From: Trichococcus shcherbakoviae
GTDB lineage: Bacteria; Bacillota; Bacilli; Lactobacillales; Aerococcaceae
Length of the DNA stretch: 64,000 nt
Direction of reading: 5' to 3'
Assembly (NCBI RefSeq): GCF_963666195.1
Contig: NZ_OY762653.1
Coordinates: 806,001 to 870,000, forward strand
Part shown: positions 16,265-27,835 of the stretch, piece by piece
Layout: each line of letters starts with the position of its first letter
Numbering within the stretch: the stretch's first letter is position 1
Notes under the pieces: model-generated
The model's input: the letters and a program-made list of their open reading frames with translations, nothing else
Told to the model about the DNA's origin: nothing
The model's database searches: none
Position numbers and translations under genes: made by a program

Positions 16265-19200
16265 GCTATAGTTTCCTTATAAAATCGGCTAAACTAAAAT
16301 GTTACATTATTCTAAGGAGTGAAGAAGCATGCCATAGTTTCCTTACAAAATCGGTTAAAATAAAACGTAAGTCGATTCGAGCAAAAGTGTCGGGTCGCCA
16401 TAGTTTCCTTACAAAATCGGTTAAAATAAAACCACCCCTCACGGCTCTTTCGGCTGCGGGCAGCTATAGTTTCCTTACAAAATCGGCTAAAATAAAACTC
16501 AGCTGGAAAGGTGATCCGCTTTAGCTAAGGCTATAGTTTCCTTACAAAATCGGCTAAAATAAAACGATACTGTGGTAGAAGTCTGTACTTTTGCGGCTAT
16601 AGTTTCCTTACAAAATCGGCTAAAATAAAACAAGCAGGCCGTCGCACATTGACTATCAAGGGCTATAGTTTCCTTACAAAATCGGCTAAAATAAAACATT
16701 CTTCTTCAATGGCCTCTCTCGCTTGTTGCTATAGTTTCCTTACAAAATCGGCTAAAATAAAACGTGTGGCGGCTAACTTATTCATGCTGATAGGCTATAG
16801 TTTCCTTACAAAATCGGCTAAAATAAAACAACACGAAAAAAGGAAAACAGAAATTTTTGGCTATAGTTTCCTTACAAAATCGGCTAAAATAAAACATCGC
16901 AGATTTAATCAATCCTCAAGTAATGGCTATAGTTTCCTTACAAAATCGGCTAAAATAAAACCGCAACGCCTTCTGCAACGTCCACTGCATCGCTATAGTT
17001 TCCTTACAAAATCGGCTAAAATAAAACTGATTGCCTTGCTGCTTGTTTACATGATGGGCTATAGTTTCCTTACAAAATCGGCTAAAATAAAACACGCTGC
17101 TTGAATGGCATGAGCGTCAAGGCGCTATAGTTTCCTTACAAAATCGGCTAAAATAAAACAATAAGCCTGATCAGATTGAGGATAGCATCGCTATAGTTTC
17201 CTTACAAAATCGGCTAAAATAAAACGCAAGCAAGCTTTAAAAGTCAGCATCCCGGGCTATAGTTTCCTTACAAAATCGGCTAAAATAAAACAATTTTCTC
17301 ACCTCGCTTTCAGTTGTTTTAGCTATAGTTTCCTTACAAAATCGGCTAAAATAAAACAAAATTATTGTAATACCGTTCCATTGTTACGCTATAGTTTCCT
17401 TACAAAATCGGCTAAAATAAAACAAACCTGAAACCTCGTGAAACTCAATGGCAGCTATAGTTTCCTTACAAAATCGGCTAAAATAAAACCAAGGACACGA
17501 AAGATGTTGCGTTGGCAATCGCTATAGTTTCCTTACAAAATCGGCTAAAATAAAACGTGGCTGCACGTGGAAAGACAACACAACTTGCTATAGTTTCCTT
17601 ACAAAATCGGCTAAAATAAAACTTACAAAATCAAACAAACTCATTCAGAAGAGCTATAGTTTCCTTACAAAATCGGCTAAAATAAAACAAACAATGGACT
17701 GATACCGATTTAGCAGAGGCTATAGTTTCCTTACAAAATCGGCTAAAATAAAACCTAAAGTATAACGTTGAAGCGAATGCTTCGGCTATAGTTTCCTTAC
17801 AAAATCGGCTAAAATAAAACTACCATGGGTCTATGAAATAATAGAATTCAGCTATAGTTTCCTTACAAAATCGGCTAAAATAAAACATACCGGAAGAGTA
17901 TTAAAGGATTTGAACGCTATAGTTTCCTTACAAAATCGGCTAAAATAAAACTGTCGGCTTTGTATGGCATTGTTGTTACCTGCTATAGTTTCCTTACAAA
18001 ATCGGCTAAAATAAAACTCCGGAGAAACCGAAAAACTCTTGTGTCAAGAGCTATAGTTTCCTTACAAAATCGGCTAAAATAAAACTCAGCGTTATTGTTT
18101 TAGCACTTCCATTCTGCTATAGTTTCCTTACAAAATCGGCTAAAATAAAACCCGCAACGGCTCTAGATAAAGTCATGGAGGGCTATAGTTTCCTTACAAA
18201 ATCGGCTAAAATAAAACCGGTCAATGTGTCGGGTCATGTCGAAGTTGGCTATAGTTTCCTTACAAAATCGGCTAAAATAAAACCACGTAGTTGATGCCGC
18301 CTGATCTGCGAATGCTATAGTTTCCTTACAAAATCGGCTAAAATAAAACAATTAAGATGTACGGCTTATAGCTTTGTAAGCTATAGTTTCCTTACAAAAT
18401 CGGCTAAAATAAAACTCCATTGCAATCTATAATGAAATGCAATAGGCTATAGTTTCCTTACAAAATCGGCTAAAATAAAACATGAACCCTTGATCTCCCT
18501 CTTGTATGTAGGCTATAGTTTCCTTACAAAATCGGCTAAAATAAAACAGCGTGAAATATATAGGTGCAGGCGGAACGGCTATAGTTTCCTTACAAAATCG
18601 GCTAAAATAAAACAGCCGTGAAAACATTAGAAGGAGCTTTGAAGCTATAGTTTCCTTACAAAATCGGCTAAAATAAAACCATTGAACCCGCATATCGCAC
18701 GTATGGTGCGCTATAGTTTCCTTACAAAATCGGCTAAAATAAAACTTTCATGATGCTTTGGTAGTTCTTGTTCATGCTATAGTTTCCTTACAAAATCGGC
18801 TAAAATAAAACCCGAACTCTTTCCAGCTTTTAAATGCTTAGCTATAGTTTCCTTACAAAATCGGCTAAAATAAAACCCTGACGACGCGCCAACCGTTGAA
18901 CCAGAAGCTATAGTTTCCTTACAAAATCGGCTAAAATAAAACACCAACCATCCCATCATGTGTTTTGTAATAGCTATAGTTTCCTTACAAAATCGGCTAA
19001 AATAAAACAACAGGTCTGTTATAGTGCTATATGTGATTGCTATAGTTTCCTTACAAAATCGGCTAAAATAAAACATAAAGACTATTTACTGGAGAACGTC
19101 GCCAGCTATAGTTTCCTTACAAAATCGGCTAAAATAAAACATGAATTCGAACTTATGAAGCGCTTACATTGCTATAGTTTCCTTACAAAATCGGCTAAAA

Positions 19201-22200
19201 TAAAACCACGTAGTTGATGCCGCCTGATCTGCGAATGCTATAGTTTCCTTACAAAATCGGCTAAAATAAAACTTAGCTGTGTCGACTTTACCAGTTGCCT
19301 TAGGCTATAGTTTCCTTACAAAATCGGCTAAAATAAAACAGAGGCGATGCCGGAAGCCGATGCCATCATGCTATAGTTTCCTTACAAAATCGGCTAAAAT
19401 AAAACAATGGTACTTAATAGCGCATCACATTCCTTGCTATAGTTTCCTTACAAAATCGGCTAAAATAAAACAAGGGTTACAAAATGGGTACGAGGACAAT
19501 GGCTATAGTTTCCTTACAAAATCGGCTAAAATAAAACTCCCTCTTCCATCTCTTATTTGATTACATAGCTATAGTTTCCTTACAAAATCGGCTAAAATAA
19601 AACCTCAGTCATAGGCGCATTGCCGAACTCTCTGCTATAGTTTCCTTACAAAATCGGCTAAAATAAAACTCGGGATTCAGCTATCTGAAGCAGTCGTGAG
19701 CTATAGTTTCCTTACAAAATCGGCTAAAATAAAACTTTAATCATTGATTACCCCTCCGCCGGTTTGCTATAGTTTCCTTACAAAATCGGCTAAAATAAAA
19801 CATCTTTCCTCAACAAGAATGCACTGGGCTTGCTATAGTTTCCTTACAAAATCGGCTAAAATAAAACAAATGTACCCGACATTTAAACTGGCAACCAGCT
19901 ATAGTTTCCTTACAAAATCGGCTAAAATAAAACAACTTTTTTTGTTTTATTTTCCCCCTACTAGCTATAGTTTCCTTACAAAATCGGCTAAAATAAAACG
20001 AATTCCATTGACTATTCAAGATGCAATCAGCTATAGTTTCCTTACAAAATCGGCTAAAATAAAACAAAATTACGGTATCACCTTTTTTGAATTTCGCTAT
20101 AGTTTCCTTACAAAATCGGCTAAAATAAAACTTTTTCACAAACTTGCTTTGTTCCCCTATAGCTATAGTTTCCTTACAAAATCGGCTAAAATAAAACAAA
20201 AGTAGGTGAACTAAATGCTAGTTGACCGCTATAGTTTCCTTACAAAATCGGCTAAAATAAAACAACTAGCTTTCTTCCCTATATAGGTGTATAGCTATAG
20301 TTTCCTTACAAAATCGGCTAAAATAAAACCCTTGTCCCCTAATTCTTTTTATCTATATAGCTATAGTTTCCTTACAAAATCGGCTAAAATAAAACTGACG
20401 CGCTGGTTTACTTGGATCAAACGGCGCTATAGTTTCCTTACAAAATCGGCTAAAATAAAACGCCACGCGCTCCCAGAAACATTAACCGTACGCTATAGTT
20501 TCCTTACAAAATCGGCTAAAATAAAACAGTCAAAAATGATTGAAGTCGGAAGCACAGGCTATAGTTTCCTTACAAAATCGGCTAAAATAAAACAAGCGCG
20601 AGCTTTCGGATACTGAGAAACTAGCTATAGTTTCCTTACAAAATCGGCTAAAATAAAACATGCAACAATCCCACAAACCTATTTCACGGGCTATAGTTTC
20701 CTTACAAAATCGGCTAAAATAAAACTTAAAAGTAGGAATGCCGTTGTGCAGGGTGGCTATAGTTTCCTTACAAAATCGGCTAAAATAAAACTCACAGACC
20801 CAACTGGTGAAGACAAAGCCATTGCTATAGTTTCCTTACAAAATCGGCTAAAATAAAACGGTCCTCGTAACTTATTAGACCTGTGTATTGCTATAGTTTC
20901 CTTACAAAATCGGCTAAAATAAAACGAAACAATTGCAGCCACTCTCATTCCTAGTGCTATAGTTTCCTTACAAAATCGGCTAAAATAAAACGCCTCTGCA
21001 CAGCAGGTCCTAACCTTCCTAGCTATAGTTTCCTTACAAAATCGGCTAAAATAAAACTCACTCCTGTTGGGTTTATAAACTTCTTAAGCTATAGTTTCCT
21101 TACAAAATCGGCTAAAATAAAACCCATTTTACTGAGTACCCCGCTTCCCCTTGGCTATAGTTTCCTTACAAAATCGGCTAAAATAAAACAAACGGTGGCG
21201 GGTTTGCAGGCGCAGTTTGGCTATAGTTTCCTTACAAAATCGGCTAAAATAAAACATGGGACGACGAGCTGGGCAGCAACGACTAGCTATAGTTTCCTTA
21301 CAAAATCGGCTAAAATAAAACAGGTACGGCTGCTGTTCATACCTCCTCCTGGCTATAGTTTCCTTACAAAATCGGCTAAAATAAAACTTGGTGGAAGTTT
21401 GTTTCATCGACAATGCCGCTATAGTTTCCTTACAAAATCGGCTAAAATAAAACGATGTTGCTCATTTGTTTACTGATACACTAGCTATAGTTTCCTTACA
21501 AAATCGGCTAAAATAAAACTTAAATAAAAGTGCAAACACTTCTGTATGTTGCTATAGTTTCCTTACAAAATCGGCTAAAATAAAACTACGTCCGGCATCT
21601 GCCAGACGAAAGACAAGCTATAGTTTCCTTACAAAATCGGCTAAAATAAAACTTTATCTTGAAAGAAAACGAGGTCCAACATGCTATAGTTTCCTTACAA
21701 AATCGGCTAAAATAAAACGCACCTGGTCTATCGTGTCTCCTGTGTAGCGGCTATAGTTTCCTTACAAAATCGGCTAAAATAAAACTTCTAACATGATTAA
21801 GGCATTAAAGCCGTAGCTATAGTTTCCTTACAAAATCGGCTAAAATAAAACAAAAGGCTTCTAGGGAGTACCGCAAGGCATCGCTATAGTTTCCTTACAA
21901 AATCGGCTAAAATAAAACATGCGTATGAGACAAGTGATTATTTGATTGGCTATAGTTTCCTTACAAAATCGGCTAAAATAAAACGCAAGAGCAACAGCGG
22001 AGAGATAGAGAATTGCTATAGTTTCCTTACAAAATCGGCTAAAATAAAACTGACGCGCTGGTTTACTTGGATCAAACGGCGCTATAGTTTCCTTACAAAA
22101 TCGGCTAAAATAAAACAAAGATGAAATGTATAACGAACAAGTCGAGGCTATAGTTTCCTTACAAAATCGGCTAAAATAAAACACATGGCATTTAACAAAC

Positions 22201-22649
22201 GCATACCACTTGAGCTATAGTTTCCTTACAAAATCGGCTAAAATAAAACCCGATCCGAGCGTTTATGAAAAGCTGAAGGGCTATAGTTTCCTTACAAAAT
22301 CGGCTAAAATAAAACTAAGTCAATTTTCAAGTTCTGCAATCGTTTGCTATAGTTTCCTTACAAAATCGGCTAAAATAAAACTCATGGACCGATGATGGCG
22401 GTATCACAAGAGCTATAGTTTCCTTACAAAATCGGCTAAAATAAAACTCATCTCTAAGAACTTGAGATAGTGACCTTGCTATAGTTTCCTTCCTTACAAA
22501 ATCGGCTAAAATAAAACATATAGGTTCTCTACAGCAGTTCCTGATGAGCTATAGTTTCCTTACAAAATCGGCTAAAATAAAACGCGACTATGATAATTCA
22601 GATGATGAAATAGGCTATAGTTTCCTTACAAAATCGGCTAAAATAAAAC
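16265..22649 (+). CRISPR. type II-C CRISPR array, first block (97 repeats)
   Basis: The 36-bp repeat begins GCTATAGTTTCCTTAC and ends GGCTAAAATAAAAC. Spacers are mostly 30 bp (range 29-32), giving a period of 66. By my count there are 97 repeats here. The first (16265) is clearly degenerate, and the second and third (16331, 16397) share GCCATAG and GGTTAAAA variants. One late repeat (22478) has a 4-bp internal duplication. Pairing with the tracrRNA shows that the plus strand carries the crRNA. Long open frames encoding 'YSFLTKSAKIK' or 'FYFSRFCKETIA' are artefacts of the 66-bp period. The block ends in a 26-bp partial spacer at the insertion sequence. Confidence 0.98.
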
Positions 22650-22675
22650 TTCATCATCTATGTATTTAATGTCTA

Positions 22676-24254
22676 CTGAATAATTAACAAACCTTATCAT
22701 AACAGCGTTTTTAGATGTTTTTTGGTATAATAGATACATGGAATCCAGGGCAAAACACCAAAAACCCGTGCACTTTTTTCAAAAATGATACGAAGAGGCG
22801 ATGAAAATGTACAAAAAGCAGACGAATCGGCAATTAACCATTTATGACTTCGATCAGCCATTGGGCCTTACGATGAACCCAGAAAACCGTTGGGTCAAAA
22901 AAGCGGATTCGATTCCCTGGTCAGTCATTGAAGATAAGTATGCTGCTCTGTTCAACAGTGACAGAGGAAACATCGCCAAACCGGTAAGGATGGCACTAGG
23001 TGCCTTGATTATTCAAAGCGAATTTCAGTATGCAGATACCGAAGTCGTCAATCAGATTCGCGAAAATCCCTATCTGCAGTACTTTGTCGGACTACCTTCC
23101 TATAAGGATGAAAAGCCATTCGATGCTTCTTCGATGGTGCACTTCCGCAAACGTCTCTCGTCCGAAATTCTGATTGAAATCAATGAATTGATCCTCAAAC
23201 CTATAGAGGATGGAGCAGATGATTCCCAAACTGACGATAATGACAATAATGATGACAATGATGCATCAGGATCTGAGAATGAAGGGACGCTCATTCTAGA
23301 TGCCACTTGCGCGCCTTCAGAAATCAAGTTCCCGCAAGACACGGAACTGTTGAACGAATGTCGGGAAAAGTTGGAAGGCATCATCGACGTAATCTGCGAA
23401 GCAAACCACCTTCCCAAACCCCGCACCTATCGGAAAATGGCCCGAAGGGATTATCTCAACATCGCGCGCAAGAAAAAGAAAAGCAGCAAACAAATTCGCA
23501 AAGCCATCGGCAAGCAACTGAACTACATCCGGCGAGATTTAGGGTACATCGACGCATTTCTGGAGCAAGGTTATACGCTAGGAACGAAGCAAGTCGACCT
23601 GTTGGGGACTTTGCGGAAATTGTATGAACAGCAGCTCTATATGCACACAAGCAGGACGCACAAAGTGCAGGATCGCATCGTCAGTATCAGCCAGCCGTTT
23701 ATTCGCCCGATTGTCCGCGGAAAAGCCAAGAACCCGGTGGAGTTCGGAGCCAAACTGGACATGAGCATAACCAATGGGTACGCCCGACTCGAAAAAATTT
23801 CCTTCGATGCCTACAACGAGAGCGAATGCCTCATAGTTGCAGTGGAACGCTACAAAGAACGGATGGGAGTGTATCCTGAACGAGTTTTGGCGGATAAAAT
23901 ATACCGAAATCGCACAAACTTGAGCTACTGCAAAGAACTCGGAATCCGATTATCCGGCCCGTCGCTCGGCAGGCCCAAGAAGGATCAAAAGGTTGACAAA
24001 AAACAAGAATACACCGACAACTGCGATCGAGTAGAGGTCGAAAGAGGCTTCAGCCTGGCGAAAAGAAAGTTCGGGCTCAGGCTTATTCGAACACGCCTTG
24101 AAGAGACCAGTCTGTGTGTGATTGCTTTATCCATTCTTACAATGAACCTGTCCAAGGTTTCATTGCGCATTTTTTTGACTATCATCCAATTGATGAGCTT
24201 ACCCAGAATTGAACCCCTTGTGAACCCGTAAGCTAAAAATAGCTATTTATTCAG
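22676..24254 (+). mobile_element. IS1182-like insertion sequence inside the CRISPR array
   Basis: Short imperfect inverted ends (CTGAATAATTAAC on the left, CTGAATAAATAGC as the complement of the right) bound about 1.58 kb holding one transposase gene. No target duplication is visible. The left spacer remnant is 26 bp and the right one 24 bp, too much together for one 30-bp spacer, so the flanks appear to come from two different spacers. Confidence 0.8.
22801..24231 (+). CDS. IS1182/IS5-like transposase
   Basis: This 476-residue transposase has the N-terminal domain typical of the group ('QTNRQLTIYDFDQPLGL', 'VRMALGALIIQSEFQYADTEVVNQIRENPYLQYFVGL', 'SSMVHFRKRLS'), the first catalytic Asp in 'LILDATCAPSEIKFP', and a later DDE region ('PERVLADKIYRNRTNLSYCKELGIRLSGP', 'NCDRVEVERGFSLAKRKFGL'). 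A 25-residue acidic insert (Asp/Asn-rich, about residues 135-160) sits between the two parts. The frame is intact. GAAGAGG precedes the ATG. Confidence 0.82.
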   Translation: MKMYKKQTNRQLTIYDFDQPLGLTMNPENRWVKKADSIPWSVIEDKYAALFNSDRGNIAKPVRMALGALIIQSEFQYADTEVVNQIRENPYLQYFVGLPSYKDEKPFDASSMVHFRKRLSSEILIEINELILKPIEDGADDSQTDDNDNNDDNDASGSENEGTLILDATCAPSEIKFPQDTELLNECREKLEGIIDVICEANHLPKPRTYRKMARRDYLNIARKKKKSSKQIRKAIGKQLNYIRRDLGYIDAFLEQGYTLGTKQVDLLGTLRKLYEQQLYMHTSRTHKVQDRIVSISQPFIRPIVRGKAKNPVEFGAKLDMSITNGYARLEKISFDAYNESECLIVAVERYKERMGVYPERVLADKIYRNRTNLSYCKELGIRLSGPSLGRPKKDQKVDKKQEYTDNCDRVEVERGFSLAKRKFGLRLIRTRLEETSLCVIALSILTMNLSKVSLRIFLTIIQLMSLPRIEPLVNP

Positions 24255-24278
24255 CAGGCATTATTTAAAGAGCTTAGA

Positions 24279-26559
24279 GCTATAGTTTCCTTACAAAATC
24301 GGCTAAAATAAAACTGTGGAATTCTACTAAGAGAAAAGATAATCGCTATAGTTTCCTTACAAAATCGGCTAAAATAAAACCCGGAAGCGTCTTGCTTTGT
24401 AGCTTCAGCAGCTATAGTTTCCTTACAAAATCGGCTAAAATAAAACTGCTTCTTTCGGTACAGCCGGAGCCTCTTCGCTATAGTTTCCTTACAAAATCGG
24501 CTAAAATAAAACTCTGCTCTCCAGAACTCATCATAGCGATAGGCTATAGTTTCCTTACAAAATCGGCTAAAATAAAACCGTTCACTGTATCGGTGACTTT
24601 ACCATAACGCTATAGTTTCCTTACAAAATCGGCTAAAATAAAACCAGTTGTCAAAAAACAGATCGTACCCAAAGGCTATAGTTTCCTTACAAAATCGGCT
24701 AAAATAAAACTAGCAAAAGTATCGGAAATAATCCGCAAGGGCTATAGTTTCCTTACAAAATCGGCTAAAATAAAACTCGTGGGTGCATAAAATAGGCCGA
24801 ATCATAAGCTATAGTTTCCTTACAAAATCGGCTAAAATAAAACCGAGCCTACCACCTGTTTGTATTGGGTCGGGCTATAGTTTCCTTACAAAATCGGCTA
24901 AAATAAAACGTGTGGCGGCTAACTTATTCATGCTGATAGGCTATAGTTTCCTTACAAAATCGGCTAAAATAAAACTGATTGCTTTGCTGCTTGTTTACAT
25001 GATGGGCTATAGTTTCCTTACAAAATCGGCTAAAATAAAACGCAAGCTAGGTAGCGGTGTGAACCTTTGTAGCTATAGTTTCCTTACAAAATCGGCTAAA
25101 ATAAAACAAGAAATATTACAAGCTGAAGCAGCAGCTGGCTATAGTTTCCTTACAAAATCGGCTAAAATAAAACTCAATTCTAAATCCTTACGTTGCGACA
25201 GTGGCTATAGTTTCCTTACAAAATCGGCTAAAATAAAACCGAGAAGGGAAGTATTAACGATGCATGAAAGCTATAGTTTCCTTACAAAATCGGCTAAAAT
25301 AAAACCCATTAAAAAAACTCCTATCCATTTTCATGGCTATAGTTTCCTTACAAAATCGGCTAAAATAAAACTTGCTAGCAATAACATATCTTGTTCGTTT
25401 GGCTATAGTTTCCTTACAAAATCGGCTAAAATAAAACTATTTATCAAATAACGCTCAACATAGAAAGGCTATAGTTTCCTTACAAAATCGGCTAAAATAA
25501 AACTCAATCGCATGTTGCTGAAGCTTTATCGTTGCTATAGTTTCCTTACAAAATCGGCTAAAATAAAACGCGAATCCGATCGCGCCATGCAGCCCCTCGG
25601 CTATAGTTTCCTTACAAAATCGGCTAAAATAAAACAACTGGAACGGAAAGGAAGAACGACGATGCGCTATAGTTTCCTTACAAAATCGGCTAAAATAAAA
25701 CTACATCAACTCACTTGGAGATACCCCTCAAGCTATAGTTTCCTTACAAAATCGGCTAAAATAAAACTTAAATATCTTTGTATAGTGTATTGTTCGCGCT
25801 ATAGTTTCCTTACAAAATCGGCTAAAATAAAACGTAAATAGAATCCCTGTTTCGGTGCTTCTTGCTATAGTTTCCTTACAAAATCGGCTAAAATAAAACT
25901 TAGTTTTGCGATTGCTTGTTCGTTGGACAGCTATAGTTTCCTTACAAAATCGGCTAAAATAAAACGGAGCTAAAGAAATAGCGAATTCAACTATCGCTAT
26001 AGTTTCCTTACAAAATCGGCTAAAATAAAACAAACAATTCAATAGCATGAGAGGGATTGTAGCTATAGTTTCCTTACAAAATCGGCTAAAATAAAACAAG
26101 ACTACCCTGTTGAGCAGTTGTTGGGTAAGCTATAGTTTCCTTACAAAATCGGCTAAAATAAAACTTTTTGGACGCACAAGAAGAAATGCGAAAGGCTATA
26201 GTTTCCTTACAAAATCGGCTAAAATAAAACACTCCTCTGTCGTCCATGACGCACTCGTTTGCTATAGTTTCCTTACAAAATCGGCTAAAATAAAACCAGC
26301 CACGTCTTTGCCAACAAACCAAGGTTGCTATAGTTTCCTTACAAAATCGGCTAAAATAAAACTACCGATTGGATATAGACCTCCACACACCAGCTATAGT
26401 TTCCTTACAAAATCGGCTAAAATAAAACTGTGTAATCTAACAGGCGCACATCTAATGCGCTATAGTTTCCTTACAAAATCGGCTAAAATAAAACCTATAA
26501 AGGAGATTGTCAAAAGATTTTTCGCTATAGTTTCCTTACAAAATCGGCTAAAATAAAAC
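24279..26559 (+). CRISPR. type II-C CRISPR array, second block (35 repeats)
   Basis: This continues the first block with the same 36-bp repeat, 35 copies by my count, almost all identical. It begins after a 24-bp partial spacer beside the insertion sequence and ends with a perfect repeat 52 bases from the cas2 stop codon. Two of its spacers (24910-24939 and 24976-25005) match spacers near the far end of the first block. The uniform repeats at this end, against degenerate ones at 16265, suggest that new spacers enter here. Confidence 0.98.
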
Positions 26560-26569
26560 ATCTCGCGCG

Positions 26570-26599
26570 AAAAAGCCCTTCATATCAACTATGAGGGGC
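26570..26599 (-). terminator. terminator of the cas operon, before the array
   Basis: On the minus strand GCCCCTCATA pairs with TATGAAGGGC around GTTGA and is followed by TTTTT. It would stop cas transcription before the repeats. Confidence 0.75.
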
Positions 26600-26611
26600 C
26601 GTTTGGCGTGT

Positions 26612-26935
26612 CTAAAATACGGACAGATTGCTGGAATCCAGCTTCTCTTCTATGGGTGAAACGCCACCTACCAAAACTTTCATTTCACTAAATTGCTTTT
26701 CTGTCAAGGTAATTAACCTGACAGAACCCTTTTCCGGAACATTATCTTCCAAGCGCAACAGATATTTATTCACCATGTCTTTTCCGTTACAAATCCGATA
26801 ATAAACCGAAAACTGCATCATTACATATCCCTCATCCAATAGGTACTTCCTAAATTTTGTTGCAATTTTTCTTTGTTCTCTCGTTTCCACGGGTAAGTCG
26901 AACATAACCACCATTCTCATAAAGCGGCTACTCAT
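26612..26935 (-). CDS. cas2: Cas2, CRISPR adaptation protein
   Basis: This 107-residue protein has the ferredoxin-like Cas2 fold. The conserved first strand 'MVVMFDLPVET' carries the Asp that binds metal, and 'FRKYLLDEGYVMMQFSVYYRI' follows. Cas2 dimers bridge two Cas1 dimers in the complex that inserts new spacers. The gene overlaps the end of cas1 by 8 bases and is the last of the cas9-cas1-cas2 operon. No csn2 or cas4 follows, which defines subtype II-C. Confidence 0.95.
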   Translation of the reverse strand: MSSRFMRMVVMFDLPVETREQRKIATKFRKYLLDEGYVMMQFSVYYRICNGKDMVNKYLLRLEDNVPEKGSVRLITLTEKQFSEMKVLVGGVSPIEEKLDSSNLSVF

Positions 26936-27830
26936 ACTCGTGCGGTCGCAACGGAACCAATTCGGGCAATTTCAAATTGGTCGTTGTGTTATTTCTGCAA
27001 CAATTGGTGTAGGAAGCTACCGTTTTTCGGATTGCATTGGTAAGGGAATGTAATTCATTATCGATTTTTACTTCTGTAAACAATAAGGAAACAAGATCAC
27101 GTTTGTAAGAGGAAGTAAGAACTTTTTCTTCGGGATCAACATTTTGTGCCACCCATAAATCTACATATGGCCTGAACGGCTCAATCAGATCATCCGCAAG
27201 ATTGAATGCATTCAGTTCATTGTGGTGATGGATCCCGAATGCTGGCTCAAAACCATATGCACACAGATCTCTAGAAATCGCTCCGCGCACTATGGCGTAA
27301 CCGTAATTCAGTGCTGCGTTATGAACCGTTTCGTGCCTGCGATTAAAACTTGTATCAAATAGCGAACGAAAGTACAGAGCTGCTGCACTTGATTCTTTGA
27401 AAGATTTATCGCCTTCCAAAACTTGTGTGGCCAACTGATTCAATTCAGCAACATTGGGAGACGAAGTCAACTCCAAGCATCTAGCTTGATTCAACACTTT
27501 TTGCCGGATAATTTTTTGCCAAGCCCTATCTTTGAATCGTTTAGTCACACCCATCTGGTTCTGTAAAATGCTTAACTTTCTGGAATGATTTCCCAAAGGA
27601 TTCAAGACTGCGCAGGGCATATGCTGCTTATTGCACGTATAAAGGACAACCTGATTTTCTGCCAAAAAAGAAATGGTTGGTGCTGTTAATGTACATTGTA
27701 AAGAATCAATCACAATGCTATCAATATCATCAACGGGGACCGAAATATCCTGATCCTGAGAAATAATTAATTGACGATTTTTAATACTTAATCGAGCTGG
27801 ATTTTCAATATAGATATTTCGAAACCCCAT
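26928..27830 (-). CDS. cas1: Cas1 integrase
   Basis: This 300-residue metal-dependent integrase of CRISPR adaptation has the N-terminal beta domain ('RNIYIENPARLSIKNRQLIISQ', 'PVDDIDSIVIDSLQCTLTAP') and the helical catalytic domain with 'AAALYFRSLFDTSF', 'HNAALNYGYAIVRGAI' and the His-containing 'GFEPAFGIHHHNELNAFNLADDLIEPFRP'. The ATG at 27830 is preferred because AGAGGTG precedes it by 6 bases; the GTG at 27839 overlaps that site. Its start lies inside the end of the cas9 region, so translation of the operon is coupled. Confidence 0.96.
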   Translation of the reverse strand: MGFRNIYIENPARLSIKNRQLIISQDQDISVPVDDIDSIVIDSLQCTLTAPTISFLAENQVVLYTCNKQHMPCAVLNPLGNHSRKLSILQNQMGVTKRFKDRAWQKIIRQKVLNQARCLELTSSPNVAELNQLATQVLEGDKSFKESSAAALYFRSLFDTSFNRRHETVHNAALNYGYAIVRGAISRDLCAYGFEPAFGIHHHNELNAFNLADDLIEPFRPYVDLWVAQNVDPEEKVLTSSYKRDLVSLLFTEVKIDNELHSLTNAIRKTVASYTNCCRNNTTTNLKLPELVPLRPHEYE

Positions 27831-27835
27831 CACTA

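Noticed and set aside
16649-26556. Many long open frames encoding repeated YSFLTKSAKIK or FYFSRFCKETIA
   Set aside because: They are the CRISPR repeat translated; the 66-bp period keeps the frame open. No ribosome sites or variation fit a protein.
26560-26611. Classical leader between cas2 and the array driving the repeats on the minus strand
   Set aside because: The gap is only about 50 bases and is filled by a terminator hairpin; the tracrRNA also shows the crRNA strand is plus.
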